Below, piece by piece: positions 32,601 through 46,000 of a stretch of 64,000 bases of DNA (position 1 is its first letter; each line of letters opens with the position of its first letter). The stretch lies in the NCBI GenBank assembly GCA_963669155.1, contig OZ022593.1, forward strand, positions 6,402,368 to 6,466,367, written 5' to 3'. A model generated the notes under the pieces. It ran no database searches. It was given only the letters and a program-made list of their open reading frames with translations, and was not told the origin of the DNA. The position numbers and the translations under genes are program-made. This DNA comes from Arbacia lixula. Lineage: Eukaryota; Echinodermata; Echinoidea; Arbacioida; Arbaciidae.

Positions 32601-35600
32601 AAAGCCTTGGTACTTAGATATATTACTAATATCATAGCTATCAATGAATATGTCCATCACACATGAATAACTTATTTAATGAATTACCCCACCCCCTTAT
32701 TGAGAAACAATTTGAGAAATCTCAATTTAATAGACCTCCATGCGATGATAATGCAGGCATTACATATTGTATCAAGAGTTTCCTTTGAAGTTACTTTTTA
32801 AATGAGACTTTATAGTGGGTCTTTTTGATGAAAGCTGAATCACTGACACACTTTTCCATGTGCACCAAATGAGACCTTTTAACTTTATTGACAGAGAAAT
32901 ATAACAACCTAAACAGATTGCACAAAAATGATAACAAGTAAGCACCCCATAAAAAATCTTCCCCAGATTAAATGATTGAAGAAAATATATAAAAAAACAC
33001 ATTCGGATCTCTGTGGGTTGTGCACTTAAAAAAGGACAGTGCCCGTTTAAAATAGTTGAAATTTGAGCTGTTTCAGAATAATGAAAGTCAACACCTCTTT
33101 TTTCACTTACATTCCACTTAGAGAGGTTTTTACCAAATGAAGTATGCTTGTAAGATCGCTGTCTCTGCAAGTTCTGATTGAACATAGTTTGCAAATTTTT
33201 CATTCATAGATTTGAGATCCTCAAATGACCCAGTTTAAACTGAGAAATTGATTGAAAATAATGGCTAAGTTCTAAAAGCTTAATGCAATGATATATATAT
33301 ATATATTTTCATTTTTTTTTTTTTTTTTTTTTTTGGGGGGGGGGGGTCACACACAAGCTACAATTTTGTATGTTAATGTTGGAATCTCTGTAAACTCATA
33401 CGGGACTCAATTCATATATTTACTAATTTGATTCAATGTGATGAGTTAATAACAATAGCAAAAGGCAAGAGACAATTAGTTGATTATGAATGTATATATT
33501 GTACACACATCAAACAAATAACTTCATAAAGAAATGTGTTAGAAATATTGGTACACTGCAGAAATGTTAAGTTATGCACACACAAGAATGTGGAAATAAA
33601 GGTTAATTATACATTGATTTTAGAAAGAATGCAGAATATATCAGAACAGGTTGATAATACAATCATGACGCTATGGAAATATAAAGAGACAGTAAAACAT
33701 AAATTTGATTCTTCCCAAAGCAGCAATAATTTGTTTAATGCTATACTGTCTTCCTAATATTGTGTAAAATGCTATCAAAATTAAATCACCTCCAGCCACT
33801 TGTATTTGGGGGTGGGGGTGGGCTCATTCAAATAGTGTTTTATTTTCAATAAGGTTTTGCAGGGTAGATAGAATGGCGAAATGAAGATTAAGCGTAGAAA
33901 ATCTGCAACATTTTCTCTAAAGGAAAGGCGGGCAGCAGGGGATAAGATAAGAAAACAATAAATTCCAGAATTAAACTTGAAGTGACATACTCATTTTCTC
34001 CATGGGGTGCCTTGGTAGAAGAAATATGCACTCTTCATCTGTTTATGTTGTATCTAATATATCTTTTGATTTTCTTGGGGGAGGGGGTTAGTGGGTGGAG
34101 GGTTGAGGAGGGTGTTTGTTAAAGAGAACATGTAGAACAGAGAAGGAAGCTACTATAATTCTAGCAAATTAAGAGAAACGGCAACACGCTGAGTTCAAAT
34201 GAATCGTAGGCCTTACCTCATCCTTCACATGCAGAGGGTTGACCTTGGTCTGGTACGGCGACAAAGACAGGTCCTTCTTCAGACCTGGCTCATCGTCGAC
34301 AGAGAGGGCGTGGTTCGTGTAGCCCACCCCGGGGGTAAAGAAGGAGGACGGGGGCGAGTGGTTCTCCCTGGTGTAGGCCGGGAGGGTGCCCTTCTCACTG
34401 TACGATGGAGAGTCCAGCATGTCCGCACTGCCTGGCAGGGTGGCCCTGCTTGATTGGTGGATTTGAAAAGGAGGAGTGTGTGATTCGTGGATTTGAATAA
34501 AAAGGATCGACCATGTGATTGTTGGATTCATCTGCTCCTGATACAAATTTACTAATTTTGTCTATCAAATCACAACAGTAGGTGATTTCAATAACTCACT
34601 GTCATTAATGATAATAATAAAAATTGACTTTCATATAGCGCTTTTCTAGTGTCAAGTACTACCCCAAAGCGCTTGATTACTACCCTGGCTTTAGCCAAGC
34701 AGCCAAGTATATAGCGCTAAAAGCTAGTTGATCTAATTAGATCAGGAATACTATATTCCTGCCAAGTACCCATTAACTACACCTGGGTTGAGAGGGACAA
34801 ACATGAGCAAGACCATTTGTCCAAGGGTGTATGGACCGGGCTGGGCTCAAACCCAGGATCTCTCTGCAAGAGTCGAGAGCTCTCGATCACCACTACACCA
34901 CAGTGCACTCCTTATCATTTGACAAAATCGGTTACCGTAGTAATCATCATGTATTGCTACCCCAGTATACCATACCTCATCAGTTGGTCCTCAGGCAAGG
35001 AGCTACTGCCAGCCAGGATGCTGTTAGCGACTGCCGTCCCTTCCTCGTCCTCAGGCCCAAACTCCAACACACGCTCCTGGTATGGTAGGGTTGAAGAAAC
35101 AACAAAAGAACATCAACAATCATTGATAGGAAACCAAACAAAGAATTAGCAGTACTTCAACATGATTGAGAACATTGTTATAAATACTATGAGTCTTTTC
35201 CTCATTTAGTTTTCTTTCCTTGTTTTACCTCGGATTAGGTAAAACCATATTATATCTTTCAATGTGAGTTAATTTCATGGCAGTCTCATTTGTATAGTAC
35301 ATGTCTCAATGAAATGTCACTTCTAATAATGTTAAATCGTTAGTAAATCAGCTCTCGAGGCGCAATATATTGGAAGCCAATGAGATCGGAAAGTTTGAGC
35401 TGTGGTCATGGTAATCATAATGAATTAATAAGTGACACTAATTGCGAATCTTTATGCCATAAAGCCCAGGATTTGTGTTTCCTGCTAGCCCTATCTAAAC
35501 AGGAGTATAATATTACATCAAACGCACTGGTAACATGATGCATTTGCTTTCAAGAAATTAGTACACAACATATGGGAGAACGACTTACATGTGATGTCAC

Positions 35601-37210
35601 AAAATCAAACCACTAAATAATCAGAACTTCCCTATCCTTTGATGGATTTTTGTCCAACCTTCACTATGTTTCTTTCCTGTTTCTGCATATTGAAACCAAC
35701 TTGACTTCAGGGTAGACTTTCCCTTTAAAACATCGTCAGTGGCCCACTACAGAGAACAAGGGGCAGTGAGAACCTATGTCAATGTGATTCAGGGTTTGGA
35801 CCAAGTATTGGATGTATTCACCTGTGTTTCTCCATCAAGCAGCTCCTCCGAGTCAGCATTGTTAGCCAGGAAGTTTGGAGTTCCGCTGCAAAGCAAAGTC
35901 GTCAATAGCAACAAAATGAACACAAAGCAATTATTTCTTGTCGTGACATTGTTATTTGTCAAGTTTATGTACGATCAAACTGTAACCCAGCGCAGTAAAT
36001 ATAATCAAATAATTTGAATAAACTTTGATAGCTATATGACAAGAATGTGAAATGAGCTAATTATCAAAGGATATCCGTCAAATTTTCCTCTTTACTTGAA
36101 TTCCTTCACTTCCTTTCCATTATCTTTACAGTTATAACCCAGGAATTACAAAGGGAAAACTTTACAAATCAAAGACACTTTCCTTAATGATTTCTCATTA
36201 AATGATTATGGATCATTCAACATTGAGCAATATTTTCTTCTTTTTACATCATTGTTTTCACATCATTTAAGAGATCATCTATGAGATTCTATGTTATGTT
36301 CACCCATATTGAAATATTTTGTTGCTAGTGTGAAACACACACCATAGTATATAAACAAACCTGTCACATGGAAGTCTATGATTTACATACTAATAAGCTA
36401 CTATTAACTCCTTGTATGCCTTTGATGCATTTTTGCCACAAATATTACACACAATCCCAATAGAGAAATAGTTTGTCTGACACTTAAAGGATTAAAAAAA
36501 ACATAGCACTTCTGACTTACTGACACATATTCTAAACATGGTAGAGGAGGGTAAAATATTATTTGTTTAAAATTAATGCCTTCCTTGATCAATTTCATGC
36601 ACTCCGTTAACTCTCTGGATACCAAGCCAGGAAGAGTCCATTTGCTTTATTACACATCTCATGCATCTGTGGTACTGATACTGTAAAAGCAGTAACTTGT
36701 CATGCCATATTTTCTTCAGCAGACTCTTACCGAGGCCTTTCAATGAAGCTCCAAGCTGTCAAAGCAATGTTTTCATTTAAGGGGGGGATATCAACATAAT
36801 GGTGTTTGGGGATGCTTTTCAGGAACATGCAGAACCATAATGCTGTATCATTTGATAATAATCATGTTTTTTGAAGGCGCTCTCTTGCCACAAGTTACTA
36901 TGTAATTCTTACACTGGTTATATTTTTTTTTATTTCTCCAAATCTAATTTCAAATTCTCCTTTCCTACCTCTAGTTTCTGTGTGATTCATACACTGCTCA
37001 TATTTTCTGAGTTCTCTAAATTTATTCTGAATTTTTTTCTTTCCTACCTCTAGTATCTGCCAATTTCTCACATGGGTTATGTATTCCAATGTATACGCTT
37101 TTTCCTACCTCTACCCCTCTTTATATCTACCTGTTTCTATCTATTTCTCTCTCTCTCTCTCTATCTCAATCTCTCTCTCTGTTTTTCCCCCCTCTCTCCC
37201 TCTCTCTCTT

Positions 37211-37242
<32 letters not shown>

Positions 37243-39992
37243 GTCTGTCTTTCTCTCTCTCTCTCTTTCTCTCTTTCAAACACTGAACTTACTTTGGAAA
37301 GATTTCATCCCCACTGCAGCCAGAAAAGAAGACATGTTTTAGGAGAAAAATGCAAAAAAAAAAAACATTTTAAGAACTTTGCTGAAAAAAGCATGCGCTT
37401 TTCACTAACATAAAAAAAAATAAACCTCCCGTTGACCTCCCACAAAAAAAAATGAGAAAGATAGAAAAACTGGTCAATCCATCTTAAAGTTCATCTCAAT
37501 ATCTTGTAACACCTAACAGTGTATAATATGCTTTTGCATGTGAGTGTGCTAGGTTTTGATTACTGCAGACACATAACTAAATATAGAAGAGGAAATATAA
37601 ACTGCAAAGGCACAGCTCAATAAAACAAAACATCTATAATGCTGCAAAATGCAAAAGCATGTATCCCATAATATCTAACAATTAGTTGAAAGAAATATGA
37701 GAGTTGCAAATGGAGGCTTAGCCATTCTTGTCTTTAGAAGTGGTAACGCAATACAGAAAGAAACAGTTAAATAATACATCCACAACGACAGTGCACATGC
37801 AATTTGAAACCTAAAAGAATTTGTTTTGATTGTGTTTTATTTCTTATACACAAACATGTTATCCTCTCAATTACATGTAGTGTAGATGATACTCATTTTA
37901 CATAACTTTGTCACAATTTATTTTCATGTTGCATTTTTGCCCAAATAGTTTTACATGCAAAATAGAAAATGGAGTACCACAATTCTTGCTTCAGAAAAAA
38001 ATATACCATATACCCCCAAATATCACTCTTTTTTTAGCATTTTAAACAAACCTCTTCTTTGTAGAACTCTTTTGTTTTTTGAAAAATCTTCCTCCACTTG
38101 GCTTGATACTTTAATGAGTTATAATAAGAAATAAAGCAAACTTTTAAATACTTTTACTCCAAGACACTAGTATCATTTCTTAGAAGGTTTGAAATTATTT
38201 GTTTTACAGTTAAAAAGAGTAAAGAAAAAAATCAATATGACTGTGTATAATTTCTTTAAAAAAAGATAATGGAAAAATCTTCTTCATTTTTATCAACAAT
38301 ACATTTGACCAAGATTTAACTTAACACATTAACAGGTATAAATCCAGTTGAAGAAGTTAAAACATTTTTTTGAAATCACCTCTATGTTATAGAGTAATAA
38401 AGACTGATTTAAATACAAATTCCAGAATTTCTTCATGGAATGAACATATAATTATTTGTCTTAATATGTCCTTTAAAAAAGTTTAAAAATTCAACAAAGA
38501 ATATTTAGAATGATAAAGAAATCAATAATCCTACTCACGCTTGTATAGACTGATCATCATAGTAAACAGGATTTGATCTGCAAAATTACATGAAAATAAA
38601 ATTTAAGAGAAATGATACCAGATTCTTAAAGTTAAAACATTCCAAATGAACAAAAGATATGAAAGATTTGTTTTGTTTGTTTATGATGCAAATGATAGGG
38701 GTTTGATTTCAAGTGTGGTGGTAGCAAAATGTGAAGAACACAGAATACTGAAAATATGACAAATTATTATTCTAAAAAAGTGAGGGAATGAGTGATAAGT
38801 GAAGTGACTGTTTGTGCTAAGATCAGAATGAAAGAGGAGAATTTGTAGGAACACTCTATCTACAAAATAATGCATGTTGAGATGATTATGATTTGACTGA
38901 GTGCATGTGTGAAGGAATGTTGCATGAAACGGAATAAGTGCTCAATAAGTGGCTTGATGAGTAAAGGGACAAGTACTGTCGCAATGAGCATAAGAAACAA
39001 AGTGAATGCTTGAATGACTGAATAAATGAATGAATGCAGAAATGCTTGCAGTCATGTCAGACTGGGCACATGTGTGAGTTATTGTTCCATCCAAAAATAA
39101 AGAACTAATGCTGAAAGAAATAGCAGATGAATGTATGAAAGCGTAATGTGACCAGTGTTTCAATAAGCATTGAACATCTAGTGATTGCTTTAATGATTGA
39201 ATTAATGAAAGTGTCATCGTTTACAAGAATGAATGAATAATATTTAAATGCTTGAATTAATTAACTAATGCTTGAATATATGAATGGATGAATAATAAAT
39301 AAAAATAAATCCTAGTAATCTGAGGTATGGATTTGTACTTCATCAATTTCCTTCTCTATTACATGATTGCGTTTATTTCACTAGCTCCCAAAATAATTGT
39401 GAAAAACCCTGATATGCATCAGGCAGTGAAGCAAAGCAATATATAACATAAATTATGTGCACAAGACCAGCAAATAAACAAATAGGACTGCAGGGTTATT
39501 ACCAGGATTGGCTTTGCGGTAGCAAAACTGCAAAATTGCATGACAGTGCTGCTGTGTTACATTTGTTTATAATCGGGTAGATGTTACTAATTAACTCTTT
39601 ATGCCGAACTTGTGCAGTTGAAGTAAGACACTTAAATCCTATAGAACAGCATTTAATCTGCCTTTTTGCATATATTTTGCACATACCACTCAAGATCAAT
39701 ACTGGCAATAGCCCTATGTGACCATAATTTATATTCACAAACATACACTAAATGCAAGTGGTGAAATGAGTAAAATAAACAGAAGTAATGTAATGTGTAA
39801 TGAGGGAACATATGAAAACCATGGCCAATGGGGAAAAGGGTGGAGTGGAGAATGGAGTGGAGGAAAACAACAAGAAAAGATAGAAAATAGAGTAGGAATG
39901 CAGAGAAGGAGGAAGAATGATGATGATGATGATGATGATGGTGAAGATAATAATGATGGTGATGATGATGATGATGAAGATAATAATGATGG

Positions 39993-40023
<31 letters not shown>

Positions 40024-43000
40024 GATAATAATGATGGTGATGATGATGATGATGATGATGAAGATAACAATGATGGTGATGATGATGATGATGATGAATG
40101 AATGAATGAATGAAAGAAGATGTGAAGCTCTCTATTATGAAGAAGGTGATGAATGAGAAAGAAGAGGCCCATGATCATAAATGCAAGCCATTGGCCAATG
40201 AACAAGACAATTCCATTTCTACTAATTGATACGTATGTAAATGACAATCAATCAGCAATCTAGACAAAGTACTACACAACATTTCATTACAAAGATCACC
40301 ATTGCCTTAAAAACATGATGACATGAAGATACGCACACAGTTCCAGGCTATGAACATGGTATTTTGTTACGTGGACAACATTTGAAAATGGACCCTTTGA
40401 AATTTTGTCCGTGTAGCAAATACACCATAATCATAGTGAGATATGGCTTTACTATCCAGACAAAAACAATGTTTCCACATGTAATACTTGCAATGAAAGT
40501 AATACATTGAGCTCTGTGCTGAACAAATTGAAATGCATGCCCCAAACATGTGTACAACAACATGAAATGTAATACAGGGGAACCCCGTTATAACGAGGGG
40601 GACGGGACCCACACTTTTTCCTCGCTATATCCGATTGCTCGCTATATCAGTACATGATCAAAACATACAGAAACAAATGCATCTATAGGACTATACAAAC
40701 AATAACATATTTACCGCTAGGACTGTAATAGAAATGGCTTTGCAAGCATTCTAAACTGAATTCATGACCTAAAAATTCACTAAAATATCCAACAGCACAG
40801 TTGAAAATGTGAATAAATGACACTTCCAACACCTCCGTTTACCGACAAATGAAGCAGCGGGGAGGCCCAGTTAACCGGCCGCGCCTGCCGTCATGACTGC
40901 ATGTTAGCAATGAATGATCATTGAACGCTATCTGCATGCATGCGCGGCCGCGGTCGTACACGCGCGGTGTCACACGTGTTTAGAGGCTTCTAGCTGCCAT
41001 GTAAGTGCGTGAGCGGGACTGTGTTGATTGTTGCGCGCGGGGGCGTGCAGAACCTAGCACGCAGTACCGCACGCATGTAATGTGGACATATACATGTGTG
41101 GTTGTGTGTGTGTGTGGATTCTTGAACGGTGTGTGTGTGATCAGCGTTTAACGGCGCGAAGAAAATTGCCTGTGCTGTTGTTGCATTTCCCTCGCTGGGC
41201 GGCGTGGCTGAAGGGAGTTCTCGTAATAACGGAGTAAATTTCCTTTCTTTTTCTTTATTCTTGGGCTGGGAATTTGCCTCGCTATAGCAGAAATTTTGCT
41301 ATAGCCGATCTCATTATATAAAAACAGAATGCAGAGAGGTCTATGGAAGAAAAATCGGGACCCAAGAAATGTCCTCGTAATAGCAGGGTTCTCGCTATAC
41401 CCGTGCTCGTTATAACGGGGTTTCCCTGTATTGATCGAGAAGCTAGCACCACGCATAAAATAAAAGGTTTTAAATAAATCTTGTCTTCATCAATGTTCAT
41501 TTATTCCTCTTACAATGTCCCTTTGATATTGTATTGTGCAACACTATTACATTTGTAGTATATTGATACCAATAAAGATACCAATAAATTACTATGACCA
41601 TCGCTGTACTTGCTCACTGCACGAGTGCTAATATTGACTATGAGTAAATGGAAAACATTCACACATATTGATCACATGTTCGACCTTATGTTATCATTAG
41701 AATGTTCTCTCTCTCTCTCTCTCTCAACCCCTGTCCCTCTTACACAAGTAAAAATATATATCGGCAAACCAAAGAAAAATAACGTTGGAAGCAAACAATA
41801 GATGCACTAGTTATTACATATACATCAAACAAACAGTTACAAATGATTAATGGAAATAACAACATGTCAAACTGTCTTCATTGAAGTGACTGTATGCCAT
41901 GACACTCATGCATGAACATATGTAATAACGGAAGGGGAAAGGAAATGATCTGATCTAAAGCGGGAAAACTTACGTTGAAGGCAAGAAAGCTTTATCAGGA
42001 CATTGAGCCCTAGATACAATCAGCAAAGAGAGTGAAAGTATGCAGATAAGAGCTGTCAGAAGATTACCACACATCACAGGAAGTAGATCAATTCAGCAAG
42101 AATAAATTGCACAATATCTATTGATACATCCATGATATTCAGTAGGCATAAATGTTGCAGTAGCTATGCAGAAATCCGTTCAGGAAAAATACTGCAGATT
42201 GCAAAGTGGACATCAAGCTCAGCAAGAATAATCTGCATATGAGCACATGAATATGCATTAAATTGTTGAATACTTAAGGATATTAAATGTTACTGCTGCT
42301 ACTTGCTTTACAAAGTTGTTGCTAAAACACTACAGATTGCACAGAGTATATCAATGCAGCAAAAGAATATGGCATGTATCAATTCTGAATACAGAGAAGA
42401 TTTTAGGATGAATGTTCTCTCGGGACTTGACCCAGGATCTCATCTCTGACTTAATAATATGTGAACGCCTTAAAGGTAGTCCGTCCCTTTTGCAGACCTA
42501 ATTCCAAATGTTCCCTGACTTTGTCATCATTTGAGAGAGAGTGGCTATAAATCCTTTCCCTGGAATCGACAAAACGTAATATTTGGTTTTGAGGAAATAA
42601 TCTTTGATAATTGATCAAGCTTTCTTTTTCTGTACCACAAAAAAGTGAAATCTCAATGAAAACTAGTTAGATTTTCATTTATTCTACAGGAGTTATAGTA
42701 CCTCTGACCTTAAAATTTCACAGTTGGTATCCAAAAGATATGTGCTAAATATGTGCAAAATTTCAACAACTTTTCAGATGTCTGTAAAAGGGATGGGCCA
42801 TCTTTCAGCAATAGGCCATATAGAAAGGCTAGCATTTGTGGCCAGACTACAATGTCATACTGGCTAAGTTTCACAGGACTGTCGGACCAAAATCATCTTT
42901 TTTAATACACAAAGTGCCCTATACATCTGAATGGAAATTTCGATTCACCGAACTTAAAATATGAATAATCAATGGGTGATGTCAGACTCCTTCATACACT

Positions 43001-46000
43001 GAACATTCTAAGGTTCACAAATTACAATTTCCAAAACTTCTTTGAGATGAGATAATGCAGTTGATTGGTGAGGAAAGGAGAAAGAAAATGTGCATATTGA
43101 GAAAGAAAGGCAGAATGCATGAATAAACTCTGCAAGCCTAGAGACAGATGGAAGAGCCTCAAAGTAGAAGATTTTTTTATCTAATGTACGGTCCTCAGAA
43201 AGAAGTGTTTCATGATAAGAGAAGTCAGCAGCTAGTGATGCAGTAGATGTGACATAAGACAGAAATAACTGTGCTGTGCCGCTGTAACACATGGGTTCTT
43301 ATGAAAGGTTGGTTGGTAAAATTCTACAATGTCCACTTTTTGGTGCAGCTCATGATCATCACCTCTTCATACTCATTTTGATTGCCTATAATGTTTTATA
43401 CCAATTAGCTAGTTAGCTCGTACTTGTATAATCAATTTAGGAAGGCATGAATGATTTTGAATATAATGATTGAAGTACCATTAGCATTACATCTCAATAT
43501 TGATTGGTTGAGATGAGTTTTCATTAAAATATTCCACAATTATGCTTTGTACCAGAGATAATGCGACACTCTTTGATGTACACCTTACCCAGGTACCCTA
43601 CAGATTTTAAATTGTTGTAAATTGCAATATTTGTGATTGTCAGCTAATAAAGTGAGATTATTGTACTGTTACGAAGGTAAAAATGAGCCTAAAATACTTT
43701 CCTGTGTATTGTAGTCTGATGCAGTCAGCTCTATGTGTTTGTTTACGTTGATTGCACTTACCGACTGCACTACATTGCATTAGATTGCCATCAGGTGAGA
43801 AGTGAATCTCAAGCTTGACTGTAGCTACAATCAACAGTTATGATAATTGGAAATCTAGATGCAACATGATCCGTGTTGCATTAAAGAAACCAGCCAAATC
43901 AAAGACCCACACGTGATATAACAGCAATTAAATACCAGTGCACGATCTGACTTGGTAACACTTGAGCACCAATATATTGTAAATGAAATAGTTTAAAACG
44001 ATTATTAAGCAAAATGATGAACTTACATTTCTAGGTCATCACCGTTTCCATAGGGATTGAATGTGTTGTACATTGCAGGGAGGTACATTCTGTTAGCCTT
44101 CTCCTTCTCAATCTCTCGCCTGAAAGATAAAAAAACAGAGGTAATGGATCACATTTCAAAGTGATTTTTAAGTCTATATTTTGATATTTATTTTTGTGTC
44201 CTTTTTGCTAGAGTATCATGCACTATTGAGCGGGCACTGTGTAAACATGTATAAAATAGGCACAAGAAACAGAAACATTTCATGTATATATATGTAGTAT
44301 ATATCATAATTACACTTCAGAAATAAATAGAAATCATACATTACATAAGTAGCTTACTCTTAAACAAGTAAAGACTTATATCATTATCAAATGGGGTATC
44401 AATGCAAGTTATTTGCCTCGGCTATATAGATGATAGGGATGCTAATAACAAATGAAGAATATTTCACTTAGCTGTTTTTTGTTGTTTGCTACCATTTGAG
44501 AGTCTTTCCCCTATGTTGGAGTACATTACATTGGCCATTGTGTGCTCATAGTGGTCTTCAGCAATGGAATGCAGTTGCTACTGAGCCGCGTGCTGATAAT
44601 CACTTAGCCAGTGTACATGTAGTTAATTTGAACCTCATCTGTTCCTGAAGTAAGTGCTACAGACCAGGCTACCCACTGTCAACTATGGGGAACAGCAGTC
44701 TACAAGATATTGGGCCATGTTGCACACACATTTTCAACTATTGGAACTTACCACTGATGGAAACTGCCATAGCAACAGCAGCACAGCTGAAAGCTCATTG
44801 GCTGCTACCATGGTAGCTACCATCAATGGTGAGTTACAATTGAATATATATCTATATGCAACAGGGTCCTGGTGATATAGTTGTCCCTTACTTCTTCCAC
44901 GTGATGATGACCACCCCAATGGCGATGACCGCACAGATGAAGAGGAGGCAGGCCAGGCAGATGAGGGCTATGGCCTCTATGGAGGGGGGGTTCCCCCCTG
45001 ATGGCCTCTGAGGGACCGTCGTGGGTTGGCTGGGCCGACGGATGTCTGTAATGGTCTTATTGATAGAGATGCTGGCATACTCGGCACGTAGGGTGTCATT
45101 TTCGGAATACAAGAGTCTAGGGTCGGATGATTGTGGTGGACAGGGAGGAGAAGGGGTGGATGGGGAGGGGGAGGTGTAGAGGGGGGGGGAGTGGATGTGG
45201 TGAGGAAGAAATATGAGAAGATGGATGTGGAGAGAGACAGCAGGAGGGAAGGGGAGGACAGGTGAATGAAAAAGGGAATAGATATGCAGAACATACATAC
45301 ATGACGAGATCTTACTAACAGTAGTCCATTGGCCAAAGTCATGAAACAGTGCAGGACTCACCAATATCCCCTAACAATAACGTACATGAAATCCCAGTCA
45401 TAGCTGCGTGAACCTTTTCACATGAAATTAAAAAATATCCTTGTTTATGTTTGAATCATAGCAAGCATAGTCTACATTCATAATCATATTGCCCCTGTCA
45501 GTTTGCGATACATCGAAAAGTGGGCATAGAGCTAATGCACTGTGGAGCGACAGAGGTCTTCGATTGTTAGGCTACAAAGATCAGGTTTTGGAAAGCCCAT
45601 CCAAAATCTATTGATTGCTATACTTCCGCTCAAAGTCGTTTTCCAGTTGTATTATTGGAACAGAAGTTCATATGCACTATTTCCTAACACTTTTTCTGTT
45701 TTTTACAAAATTTTATGGTGTTGACCTGCAAAAAGGCTACCGTGTCTTTAAACACACAAAACAGTATGATGGAGCTTCATTGGCGTGTGCTTACTGAAGG
45801 AGTTGGATGCCAGGCACGGGATCCCCGGTGGTTGGGTCCAGGGCATAGAAGAGCACATCTGACCCCGAGGGGTCGCGACCTTGCCCGACCTCTCGCTGGC
45901 TGACATCCTCAATGTGAACGTCCACACCCAGAACATCAGTGAGGATCATGGTCATCAGGTCCTGGTTGGCCCGCATTGTCTCCGGATCAATGTCCCCAGC

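Larger units (their letters stand above)
38578..41973 (-). other. Cadherin intron 22
   Basis: Holds the GAT microsatellite (39917-40097) and the second pogo-like MITE (40575-41428). A (TC)n run lies at 41706-41727. No exon recognised. Confidence 0.75.

Noticed and set aside
34817-35149. A + strand gene over the SINE and cadherin exon 25
   Set aside because: The frame is antisense to a confirmed exon and a SINE.
39718-40101. 127-codon Asp-rich open reading frame
   Set aside because: It is produced by the GAT microsatellite, with no splice context or homology.
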